From Acetobacteraceae bacterium (GTDB taxonomy: Bacteria; Pseudomonadota; Alphaproteobacteria; Acetobacterales; Acetobacteraceae): 64,000 bases of DNA. This document shows positions 53,321 to 60,883 of this stretch, in pieces. Each line of letters opens with the position of its first letter. Position 1 is the first letter of the stretch. The stretch is from the NCBI GenBank assembly GCA_027482245.1, contig JAIXWG010000038.1:1-64000 (forward strand), in the 5' to 3' direction. The position numbers and the translations under genes were made by a program. The notes under the pieces are model-generated. The model searched no databases, was not told the origin of the DNA, and was given only the letters and a program-made list of their open reading frames with translations.

Positions 53321-54282
53321 ACCGCCGCACCCTGCTGCCGCTCCTCGCCGCACCCTTCCTGCCGCGGGCGGCCGGCGCCCAGTCCGGCTGGCCTGGGCGC
53401 CCCATCCGCATCATCGTCCCCTTCGCGCCGGGGTCCTTCACCGATGCTTCCGCGCGCCTCCTGGGGCAGGAGCTGACGGAGCAGCTCGGCCAGCAGGTGG
53501 TGGTGGAGAACCGGGGCGGCGCGGGCGGGACGCTCGGCGCCACCGCGGCCGCGCGATCGGCGCCGGACGGGCTGACGCTGCTGCTGACGGATAATTCGCT
53601 GGCCATGTCGGTCGGCCTCTACCCCGCCCTGCCCTATGACCCGCTGACGGACCTCGTGCAGGTCAGCCGCATCGCGGACAGCCCGTCGATCCTGCTGGTG
53701 AAGCCGAGCCTCGGCGCGCGGAGCGTCGCGGAGGTGATCGCCATGGCCAAGGCGCGGCCCGGGCAGCTGTCCTTCGGCTCCGGCGGGCAGGGATCGTCGG
53801 CGCATCTCGCGATGGAGCTGCTGCTGAACGTGACGGAGACGCGGATGCTGCACGTCCCCTATCGCGGCGTCGCGGCCGCGATCGCGGAGGTGATCGGCGG
53901 GCGCGTGGACATGGCGATCGCGAGCCTCGCTTCCGGTGTGGCGCATGTGCGGCAGGGCACGCTGCTGGGCCTTGGCGTGAGTGGCGAGCGCCGCGCGCCC
54001 GCGCTGCCGGAGGTGCCGACCTTCATCGAGGCCGGCGTGCCCCGCTACGACATGAGCTACTGGTGGGGCATCGCCGCGCCCAAGGGCACGCCGCCCGAGA
54101 TCGTCGCGCGGCTGAATGCGGAGATCGCGACGGCGCTGCGCCGGCCGCGTCTGGTGGAAGCCTTCGCCGCCGCCGGCGCCACGCCCATCCACTCCACGCC
54201 GGAGCAGATGCAGGCGCATCTCGCGCGGGAGGTGCCGCTGTGGAAGGACGTGATCACCCGCGCGAATGTCAGGCCCGAATAG
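53317..54282 (+). CDS. Bug/TctC-family periplasmic solute-binding protein
   Basis: A 321-residue receptor with signal peptide MNRRTLLPLLAAPFLPRAAGA, then WPGRPIRIIVPFAPGSFTD, VENRGGAGGTLGA, PDGLTLLLTDNS and LHVPYRGVAAA. It is translationally coupled to the preceding binding protein and lies 7 bases before the LigI-like hydrolase, tying it to that pathway. No TctAB. Confidence 0.92.
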   Translation: MNRRTLLPLLAAPFLPRAAGAQSGWPGRPIRIIVPFAPGSFTDASARLLGQELTEQLGQQVVVENRGGAGGTLGATAAARSAPDGLTLLLTDNSLAMSVGLYPALPYDPLTDLVQVSRIADSPSILLVKPSLGARSVAEVIAMAKARPGQLSFGSGGQGSSAHLAMELLLNVTETRMLHVPYRGVAAAIAEVIGGRVDMAIASLASGVAHVRQGTLLGLGVSGERRAPALPEVPTFIEAGVPRYDMSYWWGIAAPKGTPPEIVARLNAEIATALRRPRLVEAFAAAGATPIHSTPEQMQAHLAREVPLWKDVITRANVRPE

Positions 54283-54289
54283 GAACATC

Positions 54290-55165
54290 ATGACGCTCGA
54301 TCACAAGGCGGAAGGCCCGCCTTCCTTCCGCGCGCCGCCGCTCTCCTGCGACGCGCATTTCCACGTTTTCGGCGCGGAGGGCGAGTACGCCTACGCGTCG
54401 GAGGAGCCGCTGCGCTACAAGCCGCCGCATGCGCCGCTGGCGGATTACCTCGACCTCGCCGCGCATCTCGGCATCGAGCGTTTCGTCTTCGTCCAGCCCA
54501 GCGCCTATGGCCGCGACAATGCCTGCATGCTGGATGCGATGCGGGAAGTCGGCCCCGCGCGCTGCCGCGGCATCGTCGATGTGGATGAGGATGTGCCGGA
54601 TTCCGTGTTGGCGGAGATGGATGCGATCGGCGTGCGCGGCGTGCGGATCAACTACTCGCCGGTGAAGCCGCGCATCGACGGGTTCTCCAGCCAGATGCTG
54701 CCGCGCATCCGGCGGCTGGAGGCGCGGTGCCATGAGCTGGGCTGGCACCTGGATTTCCTCGGCCCGGGCTGGCTGACGGCGGAACTGCTGCCGGTGCTGG
54801 CCAGCCTCAAGGTGCCCTTCAGCGTCGCGCATATGGGCATGTTCCTGGCGAAGGACGGCCCGCAGCAGCCGGGCTTCCAGGCCTTCATCGAGGTGCTGAA
54901 GCGCGACGAGGTCCGCGGCTACGCCAAGTTCACCGGCACCTACCGCATGGCGACGCCGCCGGACTACGCCGATGCGGCGCCGATGGCGCGCGCGCTGGTG
55001 GAGGCGGTGCCCGATCGCATCATCTGGGGCAGCGACTACCCGCATTTGTCCTTCGCGCATCTCGTTGGATCGGTGCAGCTGTTCAACCTGCTGGGCGACT
55101 GGGCGGACGGGGCGGCGCGGGAGCGCATCCTGGTGGAGAATCCGGCGCGGTTGTTCGGGTTCTGA
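54290..55165 (+). CDS. Amidohydrolase-family (LigI-like) metal-dependent hydrolase
   Basis: A 291-residue TIM-barrel hydrolase of the amidohydrolase_2 branch. The metal-site HxH is in SCDAHFHVFG (about 29-31), a His in VAHMGMFLAKDG (about 183) and the catalytic Asp in IIWGSDYPHLSF (about 249). Relatives include 2-pyrone-4,6-dicarboxylate lactonase (LigI) and sulfomuconolactonase, so opening of a lactone ring is a reasonable expectation. ATG 54290 follows aggaac. It is part of the plus-strand block after the IclR gene. Confidence 0.83.
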   Translation: MTLDHKAEGPPSFRAPPLSCDAHFHVFGAEGEYAYASEEPLRYKPPHAPLADYLDLAAHLGIERFVFVQPSAYGRDNACMLDAMREVGPARCRGIVDVDEDVPDSVLAEMDAIGVRGVRINYSPVKPRIDGFSSQMLPRIRRLEARCHELGWHLDFLGPGWLTAELLPVLASLKVPFSVAHMGMFLAKDGPQQPGFQAFIEVLKRDEVRGYAKFTGTYRMATPPDYADAAPMARALVEAVPDRIIWGSDYPHLSFAHLVGSVQLFNLLGDWADGAARERILVENPARLFGF

Positions 55166-55209
55166 AGCACGACGGCGACACACTTGCTTCCTGGCCAAGG
55201 CGACTACGT

Positions 55210-55325
55210 CCCCCACCCCGACCAGCCTTCGGCCTCGCGGCAGCGCTGCAAGCCCCCGCAAGCGCGGGGGAGGGAGCGTCCGATACTCCCTCCCCCGCGC
55301 TTGCGCGGGAGGGTCGGGGTGGGGG
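55210..55325. repeat. Nested palindromic repeat element
   Basis: Outer arms cccccaccccgacc (55210-55223) and ggtcggggtggggg (55312-55325) enclose an inner hairpin with 20-base arms (55257-55276 and 55286-55305) and a 9-base loop, so the 116-base unit can fold as one large structure. No gene is seen between 55166 and 55386; the element occupies most of that gap. Confidence 0.7.
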
Positions 55326-55386
55326 TATTCCCGATCCGACATGGGCGTCCCAAGCTCCCCCCAACACGCCCTGGAACCGTCCCCGC

Positions 55387-56442
55387 ATGCCCGACTCCCC
55401 CCGCCACGACCCGGCCGCGCTCATCGCCTTCGCGACCTCCCTCTGCGAAGCCGCCGGTCTCGACAGCGACAAGGCCGGCGCGGTGGCGCGGACGCTGGTG
55501 GAATCGGACCTGCTCGGCCACGTCACCCACGGCCTCGCGCTGCTGCCGAAATATCTCGACGACCTCGCCAACGGGACCATGCGGAAGGAGGGCGGGCCGG
55601 AGGTGGTGCGGGACCTCGGCGCCTGCGTCACCTGGAACGGGCGGCGTTTGCCCGGCGCCTGGCTGGTGCACAAGGCGCTGGACCTGGCGCTGGAGCGCGT
55701 TCGCAGCCACGGCACCGTCACCATCGCCATCGGCGACAGCCACCATATCGGCTGCCTCGCTGCCTATCTGACCCGCGCGACGGAGGCGGGGTGCATGCTG
55801 GTGCTGAACTCCTCCGCGCCCGGCGCGAAGGCCGTGGCGCCGCATGGCGCGCGGCAGGCGGTGCTCTCCCCCGATCCCGTCGCGGCGGGGTTCCCGACCG
55901 GGGGCGACCCCGTGATGCTCGATGTCAGCGCCTCCATCACCACGATCAACATGGCCAACACCATGCTGCGGCAGGGGAAGCGCTATCCCGCCAACTGGCT
56001 GCAGGATGCGGAGGGAAATCCCTCCGACGATCCGGCCGTGCTCTCGGCCGGCGGCAGCCTGCTGCCCGCGGGTGGCATGGACCACGGCCAGAAGGGCTAT
56101 GCCTGGGCCCTGATGAACGAGGCGCTGACCCAGGGCCTGTCCGGCTACGGCCGCGCCGACGAACCGAAGGGCCAGACGGCCAGCGTGCTGCTGCAACTGA
56201 TCGACCCCAACGCCTTCGCCGGCCTCGACGCCTTCACGCGGCAGACCGGCCATACCGCCGCCGCCTGCCGAAGCGCGACGCCGCGCCCGGGTGTCGAGCG
56301 CGTGCGCCTGCCCGGCGAATCCGGCCTGGCCCACCGCCGCACCGCCATGGCGCAGGGCCTGCGCCTCGCGCCGCACATCCTGGCCGCGCTGGAAGGCCCG
56401 GCTGGCAAGCTCGGCGTGGCGATGCCACAAGCCCTTTCCTGA
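55387..56442 (+). CDS. Ldh-family (malate/L-lactate/ureidoglycolate dehydrogenase type) oxidoreductase
   Basis: A 351-residue NAD(P)-dependent dehydrogenase of the Ldh2/YlbC fold, which is not Rossmann. It has SDLLGHVTHGLALLPKYL near the start, IGDSHHIGCLAAYL with the catalytic His pair, SPDPVAAGFPT, MLDVSASITTINM and RLPGESGLAHRR near the end. Family substrates include malate, lactate, ureidoglycolate, sulfolactate and delta1-piperideine-2-carboxylate. It is paired with the DapA-type gene 24 bases downstream. Confidence 0.88.
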   Translation: MPDSPRHDPAALIAFATSLCEAAGLDSDKAGAVARTLVESDLLGHVTHGLALLPKYLDDLANGTMRKEGGPEVVRDLGACVTWNGRRLPGAWLVHKALDLALERVRSHGTVTIAIGDSHHIGCLAAYLTRATEAGCMLVLNSSAPGAKAVAPHGARQAVLSPDPVAAGFPTGGDPVMLDVSASITTINMANTMLRQGKRYPANWLQDAEGNPSDDPAVLSAGGSLLPAGGMDHGQKGYAWALMNEALTQGLSGYGRADEPKGQTASVLLQLIDPNAFAGLDAFTRQTGHTAAACRSATPRPGVERVRLPGESGLAHRRTAMAQGLRLAPHILAALEGPAGKLGVAMPQALS

Positions 56443-56466
56443 ACCACCGCGGAGCAACCCATCCCC

Positions 56467-57393
56467 ATGGCCCTCGACCACACCGCCAGCGGCGTCTACG
56501 TCATCGCGCCCACCCCCTTCCACGATGACGGCCGCGTGGATGAGGCCAGCACCGACCGGATGACGGACTTCTTCATGGAAGCCGGCGCCACCGGCATCAC
56601 CGTGCTCGGCGTGATGGGCGAGGCGCCGAAGCTGGACCAGGCGGAGGCGCTGGCGATCGCGACGCGCATGATCAAGCGGGCCTCGGTCCCGATCGTCGTC
56701 GGCGTCTCCGCCCCCGGCTTCGCCGCCATGCGCGCGCTGGCGCGGGGATCCATGGACGCCGGCGCGGCGGGCGTGATGATCGCGCCGCCCAGCACGCTGC
56801 GCACCGACGACCAGATCGTCACCTATTACCGCCAGGCGGTGGAGGCGATCGGCGCGGACGTCCCCTTCGTGCTGCAGGACTATCCGCTGCTGTTCCAGGT
56901 GCAGATGACGCCCGGCGTCATCAAGCGGATCGTCACGGACAATCGCTCCTGCGTCATGCTCAAGGCCGAGGATTGGCCGGGGCTCGAGAAGATCTCGACG
57001 CTGCGCGCCTGGCAGGCGGAGGGATCGCTGCGGCCGATCTCCATCCTCTGCGGCAATGGCGGCCTCTTCATCGACTTCGAGGTCGAGCGCGGCGCCGATG
57101 GCGCCATGACCGGCTACGCCTTCCCCGACATGCTGGTGGAGGTGGTGAAGAAGCTCCAGGCCGGGCAGCGCGACGCGGCGCATGACCTGTTCGACGCGCA
57201 TCTGCCGCTGATCCGCTACGAGCAGCAGTTCGGCCTCGGCCTCGCGGTGCGGAAATACGTCATGAAGCGCCGCGGCATCATCGCCAGCGACGCCCAGCGC
57301 AAGCCGGGCGGGATGCTGTCGGCGAAGGCGGTGGCGGAGGTGGAATACCTGCTCGGGCGGCTCGCGCAGCACGACCCGCGCGCGAAGGTATGA
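56467..57393 (+). CDS. Dihydrodipicolinate synthase / N-acetylneuraminate lyase family enzyme
   Basis: A 308-residue class I aldolase TIM barrel. Schiff-base Lys166 is in CVMLKAEDWPG and the catalytic Tyr139 in FVLQDYPLLF. The GTTGE motif of true DapA is GVMGEA here, so the substrate-carboxylate site differs and lysine synthesis is unlikely. Catabolic members cleave or dehydrate 2-keto acids, e.g. 5-keto-4-deoxyglucarate or 2-oxo-4-hydroxy compounds. With the adjacent Ldh-type dehydrogenase and LigI-like hydrolase, a pyruvate-releasing lower pathway is plausible. Confidence 0.87.
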   Translation: MALDHTASGVYVIAPTPFHDDGRVDEASTDRMTDFFMEAGATGITVLGVMGEAPKLDQAEALAIATRMIKRASVPIVVGVSAPGFAAMRALARGSMDAGAAGVMIAPPSTLRTDDQIVTYYRQAVEAIGADVPFVLQDYPLLFQVQMTPGVIKRIVTDNRSCVMLKAEDWPGLEKISTLRAWQAEGSLRPISILCGNGGLFIDFEVERGADGAMTGYAFPDMLVEVVKKLQAGQRDAAHDLFDAHLPLIRYEQQFGLGLAVRKYVMKRRGIIASDAQRKPGGMLSAKAVAEVEYLLGRLAQHDPRAKV

Positions 57394-57395
57394 CG

Positions 57396-57468
57396 CGAGC
57401 GCCCGAACGGGCGCCGCCGGCAGTCCGGCGAGCCAAGCCGGCGGAGCCGGCGCCCGGCGCTTGAGGGC
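57396..57468 (-). repeat. Mosaic palindromic repeat, copy C (reverse orientation)
   Basis: On the minus strand: GCCCTCAAGCGCC, then a TCC-loop hairpin with arms gccggc/gccggc (57437-57451), TTGGCTCG, a cgccgg-actg-ccggcg hairpin and a gcgcccg-tt-cgggcgc hairpin. It begins 2 bases after the DapA-type stop codon, lying 3' of genes on both sides. Confidence 0.75.
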
Positions 57469-57477
57469 CTGAAAAGG

Positions 57478-57523
57478 GCGAGGCTCTGCCTCGCGCTCCG
57501 CCGGGGGGCGTGGCGCCCCCCGG
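57478..57523. terminator. Two stem-loops between convergent genes
   Basis: gcgaggc-tct-gcctcgc (57478-57494) and ccggggggcg-tgg-cgccccccgg (57501-57523), just before the 3' end of the minus-strand gene at 57533. Probably terminators; no T-tract. Confidence 0.5.
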
Positions 57524-57532
57524 GCCCCGCCT

Positions 57533-58159
57533 CTACTTGGGGGGGGCGCCGGCGGGGGGGCGGCCCATCGGCATCTGGCCGCCGCCGGGGATCTGCATGC
57601 TCTGGTAGCCCTGGGGGCGCTGGAAGCGGGACGGGTCCTGCGCGCCATAGGCGACCTGCGTCGCCTCCATCCCGCCGGACTGGCCCTGGCTGGTGCCGGC
57701 GGCGCGCAGCATCACGCCATCGGCGGTGACGCAGGCGGTGCCGGTGTTGCCGCGGTCATCGTAGCTCCAGACCGTGCAGGACAGGCCCGCCACAGTGTCC
57801 GTGCCGGTGCGGCGATAGGTCGCATTCTCCGACGGGCCGTATTGCTGCATGGCCTGCTGCATCGGCACATCCATGACCATCCGCGCCTGTTCCATCACCA
57901 TGAAGCCGCGCTGGTTGCGGTGGTCCGCCACCATGTAGCCCATGCCCGCCATGTCCATCCGCATCGTCTGGGCGGAGGCCAGCCAGGCGATGGTCAGGGA
58001 CTGCATCGCGCCCCCCTGCCGCGCCTGCCCACCGGTGATCCTGTAGGTGACGGAGACGTCGCGCGTCGGGAACAGCGCGGGCCGGTCCTGCGCCATCGCG
58101 GCCATGGGGGCGGGCAGGGCGGAAAGGCCCAGCAGGGCGGCAAGCAGCGTGCGGCGCAT
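57533..58159 (-). CDS. Exported protein of unknown function (DUF4412-like)
   Basis: A 208-residue protein with signal peptide MRRTLLAALLGLSALPAPMAAMA and a mature part resembling the DUF4412 type: RDVSVTYRITGG, then Met-rich segments (MRMDMAGMGYMV, MVMDVPMQQAMQQYGP) and a Cys pair (GLSCTVWSYDDRGNTGTACVT) that could form a disulfide. The C-terminus is Gly/Pro/Met-rich. The methionine content is unusual and might bind metal, but nothing proves it. ATG 58159 is chosen because it starts the signal peptide. Confidence 0.7.
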   Translation of the reverse strand: MRRTLLAALLGLSALPAPMAAMAQDRPALFPTRDVSVTYRITGGQARQGGAMQSLTIAWLASAQTMRMDMAGMGYMVADHRNQRGFMVMEQARMVMDVPMQQAMQQYGPSENATYRRTGTDTVAGLSCTVWSYDDRGNTGTACVTADGVMLRAAGTSQGQSGGMEATQVAYGAQDPSRFQRPQGYQSMQIPGGGQMPMGRPPAGAPPK

Positions 58160-58275
58160 GGCGGTCGTCCCGTTGCGTTGAAGGCCGGCACGGTCGGCCC
58201 GCGGGGGCGGGCGGGTCAAGCGCGGGGCGTTTCAGCCTGTTTCGCCCGGCCCGGCCGCGGCGGTAGGCTCCCCCC

Positions 58276-58650
58276 ATGGCCCCATCCCCGATCACCCGCC
58301 TGCGCCGCATCTGCCTTGCCCTGCCGGAGGCCACGGAGATCGAGACCTGGGAGACGCCGACATTCCGCATCCGGGGAAAGATCTTCGCCCTGGTGCAGGA
58401 GGACGCCGTCTGGCTGAAGGCGCCGAGGGGCAGCCAGGAGATCCTGCTGGAAGCCGCGCCCGACCGCTTCTTCCGCCCGCCCTATCTCGGCCACAAGGGC
58501 TGGGTGGGGGTGCGGCTGGCGGGCGCGGTGGATTGGGCGGAGGTCGAGGGCCTGGTCCGGCGCAGCTTCAGCCTGGTGGCGCCGCGGCGCCTGGCCGCGA
58601 CGATCGCCGACGACCCTGCGCGGCCGGCGGCAGGCGCGGTCAGAACCTGA
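58276..58650 (+). CDS. MmcQ/YjbR-family protein
   Basis: A 124-residue protein with the YjbR fold (CyaY-like, double-wing DNA-binding-like): LRRICLALPEATEIETWETPTFRIRGKIFAL, then LLEAAPDRFFRPPYLGHKGWVGVRL and a final VRRSFSLVAPRRLAATI. The family is common and poorly characterised. It converges on, and overlaps by 11 bases, the GG-leader protein gene. Confidence 0.87.
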   Translation: MAPSPITRLRRICLALPEATEIETWETPTFRIRGKIFALVQEDAVWLKAPRGSQEILLEAAPDRFFRPPYLGHKGWVGVRLAGAVDWAEVEGLVRRSFSLVAPRRLAATIADDPARPAAGAVRT

Positions 58651-60157
58651 AGGTCCGGCTGATGCTGGACCCGAGCTTGGACGCGGTGTTGGCGACCGTG
58701 TTCGCGGCGCCCTGCACGGCATTGCCGGCGGTGCTCGCGGCAGCGCTGGTGGCCGCCGCCGCGGCCTGCGCCACGCGCGCGGCCTCCGCCGCCGTGGCCT
58801 GTGCCAGGCGCTCGGCCTCCGCCGCCGCGGCCTGCGCCACGCGCTCGGCCTCTGCGGCCGCGGCCTGTGCCACGCGCTCGGCCTCCGCGGCCGCGGCCTG
58901 TGCCAGGCGCTCGGCTTCCGCCGCGGCGGCCTGCGCCGCGCGGTCGGCCTGGACGATGGCATGGACCGCCTGGATCACGGCGTCCGATGCACTGCGCAGC
59001 AGCCCCTGCTGCATCGCCTCCGCGTCCCGCAGCGTGGCCTGGGTCGCGCGGTAGCCGGCCTCGGCGGCGGCAGCCGCGCCCTGCGTGCGTTCGGCCACGG
59101 CTTCGGCGCGGTCAAGTTCGTTGCGGAGCGAGGCCGCCATCGCGCGGCCGGCGGAGCCGGCGCTGCGCGGAATGGCCTCGATCCGGTCCTCCAGGGTCTC
59201 GACCAGGTGGTTCGCGGCCGCGGCGGCCGCACGCGCCGTCCGCAGCCCCTCCTCCGCCACCATGAAGCCCGCCCGCGCTTCCTTCAGCGCGGCCTCCGCC
59301 GCGACCACGGCGCGGGCCTGCGCCTGGATTGCGGCATCCGTCGCGGCCGCGGCGACCGCATGCCCATCCACCGTCCCGCTGACGCCGAGATTGACGCCGC
59401 CGATGCCGAGCGCGATTTCGGCGGAGGCGCCGAGCGTGACCGCACCATCCCGGTAGCCGGCCGTGGCCTGCGCGCCGACGCCCGTCGAACCCGGATCGAC
59501 ATAGCCGGCGGAAACGGTGCCGGAGCCCTGCTGGCCGCCGACGGTGCCCGCCACGGTCACGGAGGCATAGGCGCCGACGGACACGTCCGCGCCCGCCCGG
59601 GCGCCTTGCGCGCCAAGCGATACCGCCGCTTCCGCCACGGCCCGCACGCCGACCTCCGTGGTGGTGGAGGTGGTGGCGATGGTGCCGTGGCCGAGGTCAT
59701 GCGCGGTGGCGACCTGCACCGCCACCGTGCCCCCGATGCCCGCCACGCTGCCGTAGGACACGCCCTGGACGCCGGCTTCCGCGAAGACCTGCGCGCCGGC
59801 GGCGGCGACCAGGGTGACGGTCGTGGTGACCTGGCCCTGGGTCACGCTGCCGCTGGCGGCGATGCCGGCGCCGGCGCCCGCCCCGGCGCTCGCCCCTGTC
59901 TGCGTCACCTCGAACCCCGCGGCGGCGCCCCAGCCCGCGCCCGCCTGCAGCGTGACGCCGTTCACGACGATGCTGGTGGCGGCCTGCCCGCCGGCGGAGA
60001 CGCCGCCGGCGACGACCGTGGGGCTGGCCAGGCTGGCGCCGTATTCGCCCTCATCCTCGCCGGGATGCGGGGCGACGCTGGTGCCGGTGCCGCCGGTGAC
60101 GGCAGCCAGCGTGGTGTCATCGAGGTCGGTCCAGGGGCGGGCGGGCGCATGGCTCAT
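58640..60157 (-). CDS. Large secreted repeat protein with a double-glycine leader (unrecognised family)
   Basis: A 505-residue protein of no recognised family. Residues 1-23 end ...LDDTTLAAVTGG: Leu at -12, Leu at -7, Val at -4 and Gly-Gly at -2/-1 match the leader processed by peptidase-containing ABC exporters of bacteriocins. Residues 24 to about 270 are Gly/Ala/Val/Thr-rich with alternating beta-prone stretches (ASAGAGAGAGIAASGS), without Cys. Residues about 275-410 are Ala-rich and helical (coiled-coil-like). Residues 413-467 are five 11-residue repeats (AEAERLAQAAA), followed by a Ser/Ala/Asn tail ending SISRTFRF. Most GG-leader substrates are far smaller. No exporter is in the window. 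Confidence 0.75.
   Translation of the reverse strand: MSHAPARPWTDLDDTTLAAVTGGTGTSVAPHPGEDEGEYGASLASPTVVAGGVSAGGQAATSIVVNGVTLQAGAGWGAAAGFEVTQTGASAGAGAGAGIAASGSVTQGQVTTTVTLVAAAGAQVFAEAGVQGVSYGSVAGIGGTVAVQVATAHDLGHGTIATTSTTTEVGVRAVAEAAVSLGAQGARAGADVSVGAYASVTVAGTVGGQQGSGTVSAGYVDPGSTGVGAQATAGYRDGAVTLGASAEIALGIGGVNLGVSGTVDGHAVAAAATDAAIQAQARAVVAAEAALKEARAGFMVAEEGLRTARAAAAAANHLVETLEDRIEAIPRSAGSAGRAMAASLRNELDRAEAVAERTQGAAAAAEAGYRATQATLRDAEAMQQGLLRSASDAVIQAVHAIVQADRAAQAAAAEAERLAQAAAAEAERVAQAAAAEAERVAQAAAAEAERLAQATAAEAARVAQAAAAATSAAASTAGNAVQGAANTVANTASKLGSSISRTFRF
58757..58921 (-). repeat. 33-base tandem repeat in the GG-leader gene
   Basis: Five 33-base units encode AEAER(L/V)AQAAA. The 11-residue period makes an amphipathic helix with Glu/Arg on one side, as in LEA-type or lipid-surface helices. 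Units differ at a few positions, suggesting expansion by slippage followed by drift. Confidence 0.8.
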
Positions 60158-60290
60158 GGCCCATCGTGCTAAGGCGGCGAAGATTGCCGGACTCGCAACG
60201 CCGGGGGCGGCAGCCAGGGCGCGATCCGCCCGGCTGGACGGCGCTCATGATCCCTAAGTTGTTGTTCCCGCAGCATGATCTCGGTTCACG

Positions 60291-60309
60291 CCGGTTCGGT
60301 GCGAACCGG
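60291..60309 (-). terminator. Stem-loop downstream of the histidine phosphatase gene
   Basis: Arms ccggttcg and cgaaccgg around gtg, 11 bases beyond the phosphatase stop on the minus strand. Probable terminator of the ftsK-phosphatase unit. Nothing else was recognised in the 163-base gap 60158-60320. Confidence 0.45.
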
Positions 60310-60320
60310 TGGCGCCGCAG

Positions 60321-60872
60321 TCAGGGCCTGATGCGGCCGATCACGATTACGGCATCACCCTGCCGGCGCAGCACCACGCCTTCCCCCGGCGCGGGCACGA
60401 TGCCGGTCAGGGCGGTGATGTTGACCTGGTGGGTGCTGACGAACAGCGCGCCCGGGCCGTTCCAGCCCACCAGGATCGCCCGCGCCGCTTCGGTCTGCGC
60501 AGGGGCGCTGCCGCGATCGGCGAAGAAGGAGTTGAAGGCGGGCGCGGCCTCCACACGCCCGGGGAAGGCGAGTTCGGCCGTCTCCGTCGTGCGGCACCAT
60601 CGGGAGGCCAGCACCGCGCCGACGCCGATGCCCGCTTCGCGCAGCGCCTCCCCGATCCGCCGTGCCTGCGCGCGGCCGGTGGCGTCCAGGTTGCGCTGCG
60701 TCGCGCAGTCACCGAGGCGGAAGCCGGGCGGGTCCCCGCCGCCGGGGGCGATGGCGTGGCGGAACAGGACGATGCCCCCCTCCCGCAGCGCCTGCCAGGC
60801 CGCCTCCTCCGCCCGCGCGGGCAGGGCGAGAAGGAGGAGGAGGAGCGGCAGGCCGCGCAGGGGCTTGATCAG
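60321..60872 (-). CDS. Exported histidine phosphatase-family protein with a non-standard start
   Basis: The frame encodes a 183-residue phosphoglycerate-mutase-fold phosphatase: a signal-peptide-like start (IKPLRGLPLLLLLLALPARA), the catalytic RHG-type motif as GIVLFRHAIAPGG, the LASRWCRTTETAE block and a second His in VSTHQVNITALTG. The second RHG residue reads RHA. No ATG, GTG or TTG occurs between the ftsK stop and the catalytic motif; the first GTG (60614) would delete the active site. CTG at 60872, with aggggccg upstream, is proposed as the start, 11 bases after ftsK. The substrate is unknown. Confidence 0.65.
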   Translation of the reverse strand: MIKPLRGLPLLLLLLALPARAEEAAWQALREGGIVLFRHAIAPGGGDPPGFRLGDCATQRNLDATGRAQARRIGEALREAGIGVGAVLASRWCRTTETAELAFPGRVEAAPAFNSFFADRGSAPAQTEAARAILVGWNGPGALFVSTHQVNITALTGIVPAPGEGVVLRRQGDAVIVIGRIRP

Positions 60873-60883
60873 TCCCGCGGCCC

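Noticed and set aside
55204..57648. Minus-strand frame of about 800 codons opposite the Ldh and DapA-type genes
   Set aside because: It runs through two palindromic repeats and opposes two recognised enzymes; an artefact of base composition.
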